A stretch of 64,000 bases of DNA from Coffea arabica (lineage: Eukaryota > Streptophyta > Magnoliopsida > Gentianales > Rubiaceae), in NCBI RefSeq assembly GCF_036785885.1, contig NC_092317.1:126501-190500 (forward strand), written 5' to 3'. The notes beneath the pieces were generated by a model that was not told the origin of the DNA, did no database searches, and saw only the letters and a program-made list of their open reading frames with translations. The position numbers and the translations under genes are program-made. Below are positions 23,073 to 36,100 of this stretch, piece after piece (position 1 is the first letter of the stretch; each line of letters opens with the position of its first letter).

Positions 23073-26000
23073 CTGAAGGCTAAATTGTTCAGGTTGAATG
23101 CAAGGATATGCAAAATTATAACTTGTTGAAATATATATACAGGAAGAAATTTATACACAAGATGCGCGCTAGCAACCAAACAGTACATGCCCAATTAAAC
23201 ATAAATTATAAAAGCACTCGTCAATGTTTCTATGTCTGTACATCTTTATCTATAGTATATACATATTTGTTCTTCATGCAAGTCACTGTAGCAAAGCATT
23301 GTGAATTTGATACAAACATTATAAACCAAAAGTATAATGAAATAGTATGTTTTGAGAATAAAAACCTAATCCCTGAAGCAACTTTTGTCACGAGCATATA
23401 GTTTTCTTAAATCAGGATCAAACAAAAGGATTTGCCATTTGAAAATATATTTATCTCGGCCATCATCCAAATATTATACTTGTTTGTGCTATTCTTTTCT
23501 AAAACATCTATATTTTCTTTTCCAATTGAAAAAACCATGACACTGGCATGTCTGCATAGCTGCAAAGCAACCCCAACCAAAGTCTCTAAATTTTCCAAAG
23601 CAACCACAATCGGAGACTCCATAGTTTGGATGGCTAGCCATATCAAAAGCTCTCTTATCAGTGAGCAAGCAAGGGACAGAAATCTCTTGTACATGGTCAA
23701 AAATTAGCACAAAACTTAGCATAAATTCAATAATAATCAATAAGAAGACAAATATGCAACAATAATGCTGTCTTCCAATCTTTCAATACCATTATCCGGA
23801 GCACTTTATCACTAATTGCAAGCAAATGCTCAAAGCACCGATAGTGAAGAATGCCACTAACCCATTATACCTCTTAGATACAAAATTCATGACCTTAATT
23901 TACTGGAATTTAGAGTCAAAAGTGAAACTTAAGCAAAGGCAATAAGTTGTCAACTCTATCAACTTGATCTTGGTGGTGCCATGGTCAATTAAAAGATGAT
24001 GTTCTCAATGGTCCTGCATTTCTGACTTGATGCATTTACCAATACTGCCTAAAAGTACTTTTATCTGCATTTTTCAAAACTCAACATTATCAGTACGTAG
24101 AACCTCATATCTCTATAACCAAACCCCTAAAATGCAGATCCACTGTCCCCAACCTGCCACATAGAATGATGAGACCAGCATCCTAATGCTCAAAAACTAA
24201 ACAAAAATGATACTAAGGGTGCCTATTTATGCCACATGACTGCAGTATACAGGTTAAATTTTCTTTACTTTCTAGTTAAAAGATATGCAAAAAATTGAAC
24301 TCGTGCAGAAGTAAAAGTACAATATCTAAATTCACAAAAGTTTTGTATCTTTTCAATAACAAGAAACATCAAGAACAATTGTTCTGAATCAGTACATGAA
24401 AAAACTTTTGAAATTAACAATAGATGTTTAATACCTTAGCAAATGGGACATAATTAGCATAGCCACATCCATAAATCAAATCAAACATCAAGCCTCATAA
24501 TGAATATAGATTCTACTGTCTAAAATCCTAATGTAACATTGTTCAACTCTAGATTAAACTCCAAAATGTAAGATAACAGAGCCAATTTGCAAAACTTTCA
24601 TCCTCTGTAGATTCGTCAGTCCCACAAGCTAGAATACATCATTCAATTCTGATATCAACTGTACCGGTTAAAAAGAGAAAAATGACAAGACCAATATGTT
24701 GCAGCGAACAACCTCAAACACTTTTTAAGTTCTTAATTGCGATTTTCATGACAACATAAGATAGAGCAAAGCTACCACCTAAGTAAAGCAATTAATCTTC
24801 TCATGAATGTGAGCAAGCTCCATCAGCACTTGTTCAAAGCCAACAATGGTGTTGCCCTCACCCTTGGTATGCGCAACTTCCCTTAGACAAACCAACCACA
24901 ACTTCAAAATATAGAGAAACAGAACCAAACATATTAGAAATTATGCTTCACAATTTATAAAAAATCATAAGTTCAAACAAACAAAAGGAAAAATATCAGC
25001 CAAAGGAGAACAATGCTTAAAACATTTGAATAGTTATTGCAGGAAGAGAAACAAAGAAAGATCTCCCCTATAAGACTTATAGTCACTACATTAATTTCAA
25101 ATGTATTTTAGAAAAGCCAAGCTACTAAAATCTCAGGAAAAAGAAGCAAACAAACCACACAGAAGTAAGAGCATCTCTCCCAAATTTTTTCATCTCCAAA
25201 CTGGTGAAATAAAGAAAACAAGCATGCTAGCAGAGGAAGATCTATAACAAAAATAAACAGAAGGAAGGTTAAATAATGTTCAAGGTATTCTAGATAAAGT
25301 AGAAGCATGGAATAGAAGACTACATGCATGCATAACCATATTCATTTTAAAGTTTAGGATTTTTTATGCTGTAAAAAAGAATATAAAGGTACATGATGGC
25401 AAAGCCATTTGTGGAGAAACTAATATTGCCTCTAGGCTGTCTGAACTTAAGTGTGGTGCTTGAATTGGCTTGGAGCCATCGAATAAGTGTTTGTAGGGCA
25501 AAAATGTGATTTACAACTCTACAATCACTTCATATCTACAACAGAAAGAAAGGCAACACAGGTATTAAAAATAAAACAAGAAGCTAACTGGATAAGGAAG
25601 AATTGGAATAGATTGTTCAAACAGAGAAGAAATACAGAAAGAGACAAACCTAAATCTAGGTGATTCTTTCTCATGAAATGCACTCCCAAGTATCACTGCC
25701 ACCAACCAAAAATCCAAACATTAGAACTCAGAAAATCAACCCAAATAGTTACAACAAAGACTCTTAGAAAAACCTTCAAACCCAGTTAAGCATTCAACCT
25801 GCAAACACATTAGTTTCTTAATTAAAAAATTACACACGATTACAAGAAGACAGAAAAGTATTTCACAGGATTCAGGATTATCCCTTAAACTTGCTTCAAA
25901 AGTTTCATCTTATCAATATTCATTAACAAATATATAGCTTTCAAATCATATCTTTTATACCAATTACCCTAACACTTACCTTAAGAGTTAAGAATTTACA

Positions 26001-27892
26001 AAAAAGGAAACAGGTTCCACCATAGTTTCACAAAGGCCTCATTAGAATCTATACCGACTTTTCCAAATAGATCACTTTCATATTTTTCTAACCAAAAAAA
26101 AAGTGAAATAACACATTACCAGCTTCCAGTATTATAGACAAATTCATAATTACAAAAAATATCCTCAATATAATTTGGCAATTTAAACTTTATAAATAAA
26201 AAATAAATTGAACACGTAAAACCAATGATTTGGGGAAAAAGGGCAAAAAAGTAACTGTTGTTCGATGGCGGCATTACTTGAAATAATCTATCTTTCTTTC
26301 TGGGATTACTGTTTCTGCTAATATAGCTATTAGGATTGTTACAGTCAAACCTACAATAGTAAAGTTTAAGCACTCAATTTATAACAATACCAATAATAAA
26401 TAAAGGGAAATAAATGAAGATGATCAGATGTTCCATACAAATTTATAAAAATAAGTAGATCCTAGTTCAAATTAAGGAAAAAAAACCTTAGGAAATAAAA
26501 GGGAAAAAAGAATGGCTTTTTATTTTCTTTCATTTTCAAGAAAATTCAGGGGAAAAACGGATACGAGGGAGTATGGTACTCTGATCCTTGTAGGGTTTGA
26601 AGCTTTTCATTCAGATCATGTCAAAGAGGGCAAAAGAAAAAGGACAGATTGGTTAAAAATTAGAAAAAAATAGAAAAGAAAGTAAATAGACAAATTTAAG
26701 GAGTTACCGATGTTGGCTAGCCTGTGGTGGGTGTGCAGCTCTAAAAATGCATAGTATTTGAAACTCCATGTTTGAACAGAAATATAATAGCTGTCCGATC
26801 TATATAGTCAAACACAGATTTGTCAATTATGCATGCAACTTTGTTGGAATCCTTGCGCACTACAAGCACAGATACAGAAATTGAGTGACTACCTTGATGT
26901 TTCACCTAGCTACCCTTTTGTTTATGAGATTCGAGCATATTGATAATGGCAATAATGAAGGGATCATCGATGTTTTTGGCATTGAGTTGGATTTCTGCGA
27001 TGCTGCCAACTCAGAGGAAGAGGTCCTCGAGCTGCTAGACATGCTTGATTGGAAGTGAAGGGTTGGGTAGTTGCTTTCTAGTCCGAACACCTTGCTGCTG
27101 AAGATCAAATCTGACATAGTTGGTGTTGGTTCTTTCGAATCCACAGTTTGTATATACGTTCCTGTCAATGGTCAATAAGTATCCTGGAAAGCTTTCGATG
27201 TTGATCTCTATCTCTTGTTTGTAACATGCCGAACTCTTCCCCTTCGCCTCCTCATTCCATTTCTACACGTTTCCTCCACCAAACTAAGGTGCTCGCCCTA
27301 TACCTGTCTCTCTCTCTCTTTCAAGTATCTGACTTGTATTCATCGAATGAAGAGTGGTTGCGCTCAGAGATTATTGTTGCTTCGGGTTAATTGCTTGCCG
27401 GAGCAGACCACTATAGAAATTGAAGAAAATTCTGAGACCCACCTGCAATAGGAGGAAAGAAAGAAGAGATGAGGGCAAGATAGAAAAGAAAGGAAGACAA
27501 ATGCAGGAGAGGGGAAAAAATAAAAGAGAATAAAGAAGAAGAGATCAAACGTTCTAGAGAGGAGGAGTTCTGAGGCGGCAGAGTTCTAAGGAGAAAAAAA
27601 AAAAAGTGAACCCTAGCAGAGTTCTGTTTTAAAAGAGGCGGCAAAGTTCTGTTGACCCGCCCATGTTTGGAATGGAAAGGGTTGTTTGAGGCCAGATTTT
27701 AGAGAAAATGAGAAATTTGGTGGCCTTCACAAGCGAAATCACCGGCAAAAGTTAAGAGAAACAAAATCAGGGGTAACATCGAATCAAGTAATGAGATTCC
27801 AAAATGAACTACTAATCTAGAGTTGTGCGGATCTTCACTCGTCTGGAGGTTTTATTGAAACTTTTAGAGGTCGTGGAATCAAGAATAAATAC

Positions 27893-27912
27893 GAGAGAGA
27901 GAGAGAGAGAGG
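27893..27912. repeat. (GA)n microsatellite
   Basis: Ten GA units within a purine-rich stretch. No gene association is visible. Confidence 0.9.
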
Positions 27913-28030
27913 ACAGGAACACAGAGTCTGAGGAGAAGAGGTGAGAAAATAGAGAAGAAAAGGAAGAGGAGAAGATGAGAAGCGGCGCCTCAGAGGTTGG
28001 GTTTGATTTAGGGTTAGAAGAAGGCCTAAT

Positions 28031-28240
28031 GGGAAGCTAACGCGCGATAAGCGACAAAGCATCATTGTTGTTGGGGGGGGAAAAAAAAAGAGAAAGAGAA
28101 AAGAGGAAGCAAAAGAATGACAGAAGAAAGAGAGAGAGGAGCTGCAGAGAGAAGCAGCGGGGCAGCGAGGAATACTGGCAGCGAGGGCAGCAGAAGCACA
28201 TGGGATACTGGCAGCGAGGCCAGGTGGGAAGCTAACGCGC
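28031..28240. repeat. Short dispersed GC-rich direct repeats
   Basis: GGGAAGCTAACGCGC occurs at 28031-28045 and again at 28226-28240. ATACTGGCAGCGAGG occurs at 28172-28186 and 28205-28219. The segment is far richer in G+C than its surroundings. This may be a small island of tandemly rearranged sequence; its function is unknown. Confidence 0.7.
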
Positions 28241-28663
28241 AAGGCGCGAAGGACTAAATGCTTCCAATCCACATGCCGGGCACGTGAGAGGACGACGAAA
28301 GTTTTGGCTGAATGCTGGTGGGACGTTATCTACTTATGTTGATAACTAACCCCTAAATTAGTTTTTTTTTTTTTGGGGCGCAAGAAACTATTGACCTCGC
28401 ATGAGATTGTATGATCTGAAGTCGGACACGTGTTTGGATCATTATGGCATTCTTAATGACTTTCCTTTTGGTTCCGTCATTTATTTGCTTTCTTTTCTTG
28501 GTCGTGAAAATGAATTCAACACAAAAGTGTAATAGATGTTGACTTTTCTCTTAGCTTCAATCATTGCTGATTAAAAAAAAAAAAACACTAGTAATAAGAA
28601 CAATCTTGTATTTTTTAAAAGTTCCTCACAGCAATAGCGATAGCGTGGTAAAAATCATAGAGT

Positions 28664-28824
28664 TTGTTTGGATAAGAGTTTATTTGGATGATTTATTTAA
28701 AATAATTATTGTAACACTTTTTATGATGTGATATATGTGAGATAAAAAGGTGATTGGAAAGATAAAAAAGTGATTGAAATTTGTGAAGTAAATTTTTTTA
28801 TTTGAAATCATGCCTATCCAAACA
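28664..28824. mobile_element. MITE-like element of the TGTTTGGAT family
   Basis: The left end (TTGTTTGGATA, about 28664) and the right end (TATCCAAACA, ending 28824) are inverted repeats around an AT-rich interior containing ATGATGTGATATATGTGAGA and AAAAAGGTGATTGG. TAGAGT occurs next to both borders and may be a target-site duplication. Related partial copies follow at about 28905-29050 (same orientation) and 29095-29220 (inverted), so the site looks like a nested or repeated insertion. Confidence 0.6.
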
Positions 28825-28904
28825 TAGAGTATTGAAAGTAAAAGAAAGGAAGGAAAGGTGAGGGATAACAGGTTACTAAAGACTGCGAATTGAGAATATT
28901 TATA

Positions 28905-29220
28905 AAGAATTATTTAAAATAATTATTATAATACTTTTTTTATATGATGTATATATAAAATAAAAAAATAATTAATAAACTAAAAAGGATTATTAAAAAA
29001 CTTGTTCGTGAAAATGTCCAAAATGAAATAATATTTTGAAATAATTCAAACACACCTACCTCCTGTTTGGTACGTCAGAATGTCCAAAATGAATGAGTGT
29101 GTTTGGATTGAAATGATTTGAGAAAAAATAATTTATTTCACAAATTTCAATCTTATTTTTATTTCACAAAAAGTATTATAGTAATAATTTCAAATAAATC
29201 ATCTAAATATGTCTTTCCAC
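28905..29220. mobile_element. Two degenerate relatives of the TGTTTGGAT MITE
   Basis: A same-orientation copy (ATTTAAAATAATTATTATAATACTTTTT, about 28905-28935) and an inverted copy (AAAGTATTATAGTAATAATTTCAAATAAATCATC, about 29168-29203) repeat the core of the element at 28664-28824. The second begins with GTGTTTGGATTG at about 29099. Both have lost at least one terminus. Ends are approximate. Confidence 0.45.
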
Positions 29221-30194
29221 TCAAAATGGCTTTTTCTAGTCAGAATGACATGAAAAAAAAATATTTCATATAAATGTCTTGTATGCATTTCAAAATGAAA
29301 TGTCCATCCCATTTCCAATGTTTAGTGCAATCAATTTTTAGATGTCAAAATAAAAAATATATAAAATTGACTTAATTATCTTGAAATCTATTATTGAGCA
29401 TTACATTTGTTTACATATTTTGTTTATTCTTGCTTTGCTATTTATTACCTTATACGAGGAACTTTGATTTTTTTTTTTTTGTATAGTATGAATTACATTT
29501 TAGATAATGTCAGTCAAAATAAGAAAGTGAACTGCAATGTTTGGATAGTCATTTTAAAATTTTTTTTTATATTTTTCGTATACATATTTTTTAATCATAT
29601 TTTTATCACATATATATTAAATCATTGCTGTATATTTTTTTAATAAAAATTTCAGAAAAGAAAAGGAAAATTTTATATACTTACAAGTTAGTACTACTGC
29701 TAGTTAGTATTCTATTTGGGGGTAGGTGTGTAATTATGTCAACTACAAGGGGCAGTTTTGACCAGAAAAAGAAAATCAGCAAGTTCACGTTCGCTTCTCC
29801 TCGCCACTGGAGTAATTTTTTCCAAGTGTCATCAGTCGTCTATCACCTCAATTCAATTTTTTTTTTTTTTTTTTTTTGCAAAAACCTCAATTCAATTGAT
29901 TACTGTCAGTTTTGGTCCTTTCGCATCTGTGAGGCACCACAGAAACATTGCCAACCAAACCCCTCCTTCCCCCAACCCCCGTCCAAAAAAAAAGGGAAAA
30001 AAAACTTTCGCTCCTCATTTTTTTTACACCCCAAATCGGAAGATATCGGTTGGAGTTCCATCGCCGATCGGATCTTGGGAGCGAGATTCACCTCAGTCAC
30101 GTATCTTTCACTCGCACAATTCTACACATAAGATTTCATAAACACCTAGAGACACGAGCATACTTTCTCCGTCTCCGATCTGCCAGACAGAAAG
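29221..30194 (+). promoter_or_regulatory. Promoter region and 5' UTR of the V-ATPase subunit A gene
   Basis: AT-rich DNA changes to a more C-rich, leader-like sequence from about 29920 towards the ATG at 30195. No donor site is needed to explain the leader, so it is probably unspliced. No TATA box can be chosen with confidence. Confidence 0.4.
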
Positions 30195-33100
30195 ATGCCG
30201 TCGTTGTACGGAGGACCTCTCACAACCTTCGAAGATGCCGAGAAGGAGAGCGAGTACGGTTACGTCCGCAAGGTCCCCTTCATCTTCCTTCAATCTATTT
30301 CCTCTTCTACTACTACTTCTATTTTTTTGTTTTGTCTTCTCTTATATTTTCTGACAAGCTCAATAGGATCCAATTTCTCAATCTCCTCAGCGGAATAGCG
30401 TATACATTTGTATACTGGGAGAATTTGATTTTCCCTGTATATATTCCATTAGATACTGAGTAGTTATTTCTGGCTCCATCTTTCCATGCTCTTTATTCTG
30501 AAAGCCATTATTTTAACTTGTTTATGCGCATCGCTTGCTACGATATTTACTTGTCGTTTCCGATTCTGTGCTCTGAGACTCTGATCTAATTGTATTTGGT
30601 TTATTTCTCTGTTGTAAAGTGGCATTTCTGTCTTTTGCTCGGTTTTAAATGCTATTGTCGGTATCTGCAATCAGAATACTGATCGGCTATGTTGGCATCA
30701 GAATACTGGCAGCAGCTGCTTTTCGGATAGCTCCGAGAAATGTCTAAATTTGTTCATCTTACTTCTGTCTTGCTCGTTCAATTGTTGGAGGTCAATTAGG
30801 ATTCAAACTGTTAGTTTCCATATGTATTAGTTTCTGTAGCGCAGATCAGTTTTACTTACTCAACTTCCTCCATTTTTTTTTGGGGTGTTACCTACCCTTT
30901 CCTTTTTTCACTGTCTTATGTCTGCTCTAAATGCTAGGAAGCATTCAATGGCATTTCAGCAGATTGAAATTCGTTACTGCATATTGTTGGCTTTCCTACT
31001 ACTTAGAGTGTGGATGCTTTCTGCATTTTCATTGAACAGCATCCATGTTCTATCTGGTGCTAAGATGTTAAAAAATGAGTTCCTTTTTGTATTCTTGTTT
31101 GGTAATCTCTTTTTTTTTTCTGTAACAAAGTCAAAGCTACCAGAATAGGGGAAACTTTTACTGACAACTGATGGTAATGCTCTTTTGCATTTGTTTTTCC
31201 TGAATAGGTATCAGGACCAGTGGTCGTAGCAGATGGAATGGCTGGGGCTGCTATGTATGAACTGGTTCGTGTTGGACATGACAATCTTATTGGGGAAATT
31301 ATCCGTTTGGAAGGAGATTCTGCCACAATACAAGGTAGTTTATCATTTCCTGGGAGTTCTCTCTCCTTTTTGAGGGTGAATCTTCCCTCTATACCTAAAC
31401 TTTGGCTTGTATTTACAGGGCAAAATTGTAAATGTCTTACTTCTATTTTTGAAACCAGAAAAAGAAAAATTTTAAAAAGAAGAAATAAGATGGTTCCTGC
31501 TATTTTTCAGTGTTTTATGGAATGAACTTAGGAGCTTGATATTTACAATAAGATCTTTGTATGTCTCTGTTGCAGTGTACGAGGAAACAGCTGGGTTGAT
31601 GGTGAATGATCCTGTCTTACGGACGCACAAGGTTGTTACTTACATTATTCTCTGTGTTATTCTTTTTTTTTTTTTTTCTCTTTTGAGGAAATTGTCTATT
31701 AAACATTATAGCTATTGTTCAAATGTGAATTCTTTTAAACATTCTTTTGTGGAATTCTTGATTTCTTTTACAGCCCCTATCTGTTGAACTTGGACCTGGA
31801 ATATTAGGCAACATCTTTGATGGTATTCAGGTCTGTGGATCATTGTTTTCCCTCTTAAATCTAAGAGCTCATGAAGTTCATGTAGAAGCTTTCTTAGATT
31901 AGTTTCAGATGATAATCCCTTTTCATCCTTTAATTACTCCATCCAGAGGCCTTTGAAGGCCATTGCGCTAAAGTCTGGTGATGTATATATTCCTCGTGGC
32001 GTGTCTGTGCCAGCACTTGACAAAGACACACTTTGGGATTTTGAACCTAAGAAAATAGGTATGCTTAGAGTATTTTAGTTTAGATATTTAGGCTGCATTG
32101 TAATGGTTTATACCTTAATGTGACTGAGAGAGACAAATTGTGATTCTTGTCAATGTATCATCATTTCATGGCAGGTGAGGGGGATCTTTTAACAAATGGA
32201 GACTTGTATGCTGTAAGTATGAAATGACTTATTTAAGCTTGGAATGGACAACCGTTCTATAAGCATCCATTGTATTTTAACTTGACTTACTGCTTGATCA
32301 ATCTTGTGTGTAGACTGTCTTCGAAAACACTTTGATGCAACATCATGTTGCTCTTCCTCCTGATGCTATGGGAAAGATAACCTATATTGCACCAGCTGGT
32401 CAATACTCGTTGAAGGTTTGTTCAATCAAGTCCATTATTATGCTAACATCATCCGGTTAATTGCATGAGTGGAGTACTGCGAATAGTATTCAAAAGCACT
32501 GTGTCCAACAGCTTATGCATTTGCATTCTTGAGTTGATGTGCCTCCTATTTTCTCCTCAGACTTAGTACAAGACACAGACGCTAACTTTTGGTTCAAAAG
32601 GACATGTAATGCATTCTTTGGATCATCAACTTTAATTATTTGTTAGTATATTACTGCCTGTATTTTGCCACAGTATCAACCATCCTGTGATTGTGATTAG
32701 ATCATGCTTTGAAGTTGTCATTTTGGCATTCTGTCTTCCTTAGAACTGGAGAGGCATTTAGTTTTGATTGAAAAAACTCTTAGACAATGAAAGTATGTAA
32801 TTAACTAGTTGGAATTGTGAAGGAAGTGCTTAGTAAGGTTTATCATTAGATTGTGACATAATGTCTCTTTATCTACCAGGTATGTTTGAAAACCTTTTTT
32901 TTTTTTTTTTGTCATTTTCTGGATTGGTTTGGAGCAAGTATTTGCTAGTTGACGTGTTGTTTTCTTGTGTTGAAAAGCAGAGATTTGTAATTTATTGCTG
33001 GCTCTAATGTTGGTTGTTCTTCTGGGAAGAATAGTGGAACTTGTTTTACATTTTAAGTTTCAACCTTCAAATATTGTCCTTGCTTTCTAGGTTAAGCTTT

Positions 33101-36100
33101 GCCGATTGCTTGAATCTTGTGTAATAGTATAACGTAATGGGAACTCTGTGTAAAGACATCTCCAAAAACTTTTTTGGCTAACACGGTTAACGCTTGTAGA
33201 TGATTGTATGATGTTGAAAAATTGCAATTCATAGACAATGAGGTTTTATGGTGTCCTAACAAGAAGGGAGATAAACCTTTACCTGAGGGATAAATTGTAA
33301 ATGGCTGGAAAATGCATCTACTGCTATGGGCAATGCGAGAATTTTGGGTCAGACAAAAAAGCAAAGCATGGTTTAAGAATGGGATGAGGGAGCATTACTC
33401 TGTCTATTACTGTTGAAAATATGAAAATATGCTGTATATTTTCATAAGTCATGCATCCGAACCTACTTGTTAGCATCAATACTCTCAGGCCTGAGGTCAA
33501 TATAATCCATTGTGATCCATTTTGTTTGTTGACTTCTTGCACTGAGTGTTTTCATCAACATGCAGGATACTGTTCTTGAGCTTGAGTTTCAAGGAGTCAA
33601 AAAGCAATATACCATGCTCCAGGTTGGCACACATTCCAGTTTATAGATAATTTTTGGGTTATATGTGATGTTTGTTGCACTATGAAAAAAGCATCTGACA
33701 ATTGTTTCTTGGGAAACTGCAGACTTGGCCTGTGCGAACACCTAGACCTGTTGCTGAAAAGCTTGCTGCTGATACTCCTCTTCTTACAGGGCAGGTAGTT
33801 GATCTGTCAAATAAATCATATTTTCACACTGTTCATTTGTTTGCAAGTCCTAGCAAATCTGCTGTTTCTAAATAGCATTCTGTTGTGTCAGAGAGTTCTT
33901 GATGCCCTGTTCCCCTCAGTGCTGGGTGGTACTTGTGCCATTCCTGGTGCATTTGGCTGTGGAAAAACAGTCATTAGTCAGGCCCTTTCCAAGGTAATCT
34001 TCTGGAGTTATATATTGGAATTTCCCATTATGATGTAGGGAATGGAGGATGCTAGAAAAATTTGTGCAATTAGTAAGCTGACTTTGTTCTGGGAAAGTAG
34101 TAAGCTAATTTTGATTCTTCTATTTTCTGGTTACTTATGGATGCAGTACTCTAACTCCGACACTGTTGTTTATGTTGGTTGTGGGGAAAGAGGAAATGAA
34201 ATGGCAGAGGTATGGCTGTACGGGTATCTGTAATTCATGCTTGCTGGGTTCATCATTCTATTTTATTTCTGAATTTATTTGAATGAAAATTCCCAAATCC
34301 AGGTGCTTATGGATTTCCCTCAATTGACAATGACGCTGCCGGATGGTCGTGAGGAATCTGTCATGAAACGTACTACACTTGTGGCGAACACATCAAATAT
34401 GCCAGTGGCAGCTCGTGAGGCATCAATTTATACAGGTAAATTGGTCACTAAATGTTCTATTGTCAATTCCAACTCCCAAAAAAAGTTAAAAGTAGTACTT
34501 CCAGGAAGCACAAAATCCATTTCATTGAAAATGGAAGGTTCAAAGTGCAGTATATTAGAGTCAATGGTAGTCATTTTATGGATTAGTTGCTTTTTGTGTT
34601 AGTCATTTTTCCTCCGAAGTAAGGTAGCATGTTAGCTTGTTAACCTGGTTGTGTTCCAGGTGCTGAAGGGTAAGTGGGCCATGCTTTCAATAGGATGCTG
34701 TTACTCTTTGTTGCTTTGACCCTCTGCATATTTTTTTAATGCCTCTTGCTGTAAAGCACAATAAATGTCCCTTATCTTTGTCAATTCCTCAAATTTTATA
34801 AATGTCAATTTGCAGGGATCACTATAGCTGAGTATTTCAGAGATATGGGGTACAATGTCAGTATGATGGCAGATTCAACATCCCGTTGGGCTGAAGCATT
34901 GCGTGAGATTTCTGGGCGTCTGGTAATTGTTTCCATCCTGGTTCTGCTATGGCATGTAGTTCATTTGTAAAAACTTCTATGCAATTCACTTTTCATACTT
35001 GCTTTCCTGCAATATCTTTCAGTGCTGTATAAGGTGATGTCAGAATTGGTATTTGTGTCTTCGCGTGATTTTAAAGATCATAATGTAATAGCTTAAATTA
35101 CCTTGTTATTGAGGTAGTCATTATAACCGTATTTGCTTGTATTAAAAGCATCAAGTGTGACATTACATCATATCAGCAATTTGCCTCCACGTGTTTCTCC
35201 ATTCCCCTTCTTAAGCAACTTCTGCAATGATTTGTGCGCAGAGAATGAGATTAATCGTTCATCTTGTCATCCTGATTCTTTACTTATTCATGACATGCTC
35301 AAACCTTTTGAGATGGAGAGGGGTTAAAATATTTACAACTGGAAAGTCTTTGACCTCCTCAGAGGAAAATTTAGTTTAGCTTGTTATATTTGGACTGGAA
35401 GGGCATTTTTAACTTCAATTTATTTTAATGGAATGTTGAGGTTAGAAGATACCTTTCCTGAACTGGGATCGTAGTGCATCTATCTTAAGGCAAGGATAGT
35501 TTCACTTGTGATAGTTCCCACTCGTCAGACCGCATAAGTCTTAAATGTTACATTTTAGCGCTCTCTCTCCATTTTTAATCTATGTGACCATAATAATTTT
35601 TCCCCTAATCTAAAATAGTTCCTGGGAGTTTTATTGCTATTAGTTGACTGGTTCTTAAATTTGTTGATGTAAAAATTGTTATTGTTAGATGAACTACTTT
35701 TTGGTCCCATCTTTTTGGTGCTCAGTTGTTGAACAGTTTGAAAACTTTAGCTCTGAATTTTGTGTTTCTAGTTTGAATTTGATGGAATTCCTTGTCAAGT
35801 CTGTAATAAGTTATTTAAATTATGTTTGCCATACGTGCAAATTCGTCACTCCATATCAACAGAATGGGCAATGTTGGTAATATGAATGGTCAGACGTATG
35901 TTTAGAGTCTACTTTGTGCTGACCTGTACTTTTTGTCCATTATAGGCAGAAATGCCTGCGGATAGTGGATATCCTGCTTATCTAGCAGCTCGTTTGGCAT
36001 CCTTCTATGAGCGTGCTGGAAAAGTTAAATGCCTTGGTGGCCCAGAAAGAACTGGGAGTGTGACGATTGTTGGTGCTGTTTCTCCTCCAGGAGGAGACTT

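Larger units (their letters stand above)
23073..28660. other. Gene-poor region, no supported gene
   Basis: About 5.6 kb, A-rich on the plus strand over most of its length, with only short frames. No DHHC-domain exons for the adjacent S-acyltransferase fragment are found. The right part (27400-28260) becomes purine-rich (GAGA, GGAAGA) and contains a (GA)n run at 27893-27912 plus short GC-rich repeats near 28031 and 28226. This purine bias makes long minus-strand frames by chance. Confidence 0.5.

Noticed and set aside
23407-23740. Pairs of overlapping frames on both strands considered as upstream exons of the S-acyltransferase
   Set aside because: None contains the DHHC, KPPR or membrane-helix motifs needed, and no in-phase donor for the exon ending at 23072 was found.
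24799-24960. Minus-strand frame of about 50 codons with a protein-like tail (GFEQVLMELAHIHEKI)
   Set aside because: Too short, bounded by stops on both sides, no start codon or clear splice sites, and no family recognised.
27835-28272. 145-codon minus-strand frame
   Set aside because: It is the complement of a purine-rich GA/GGA stretch, giving a Ser/Leu/Phe/Pro low-complexity translation with no conserved motif.
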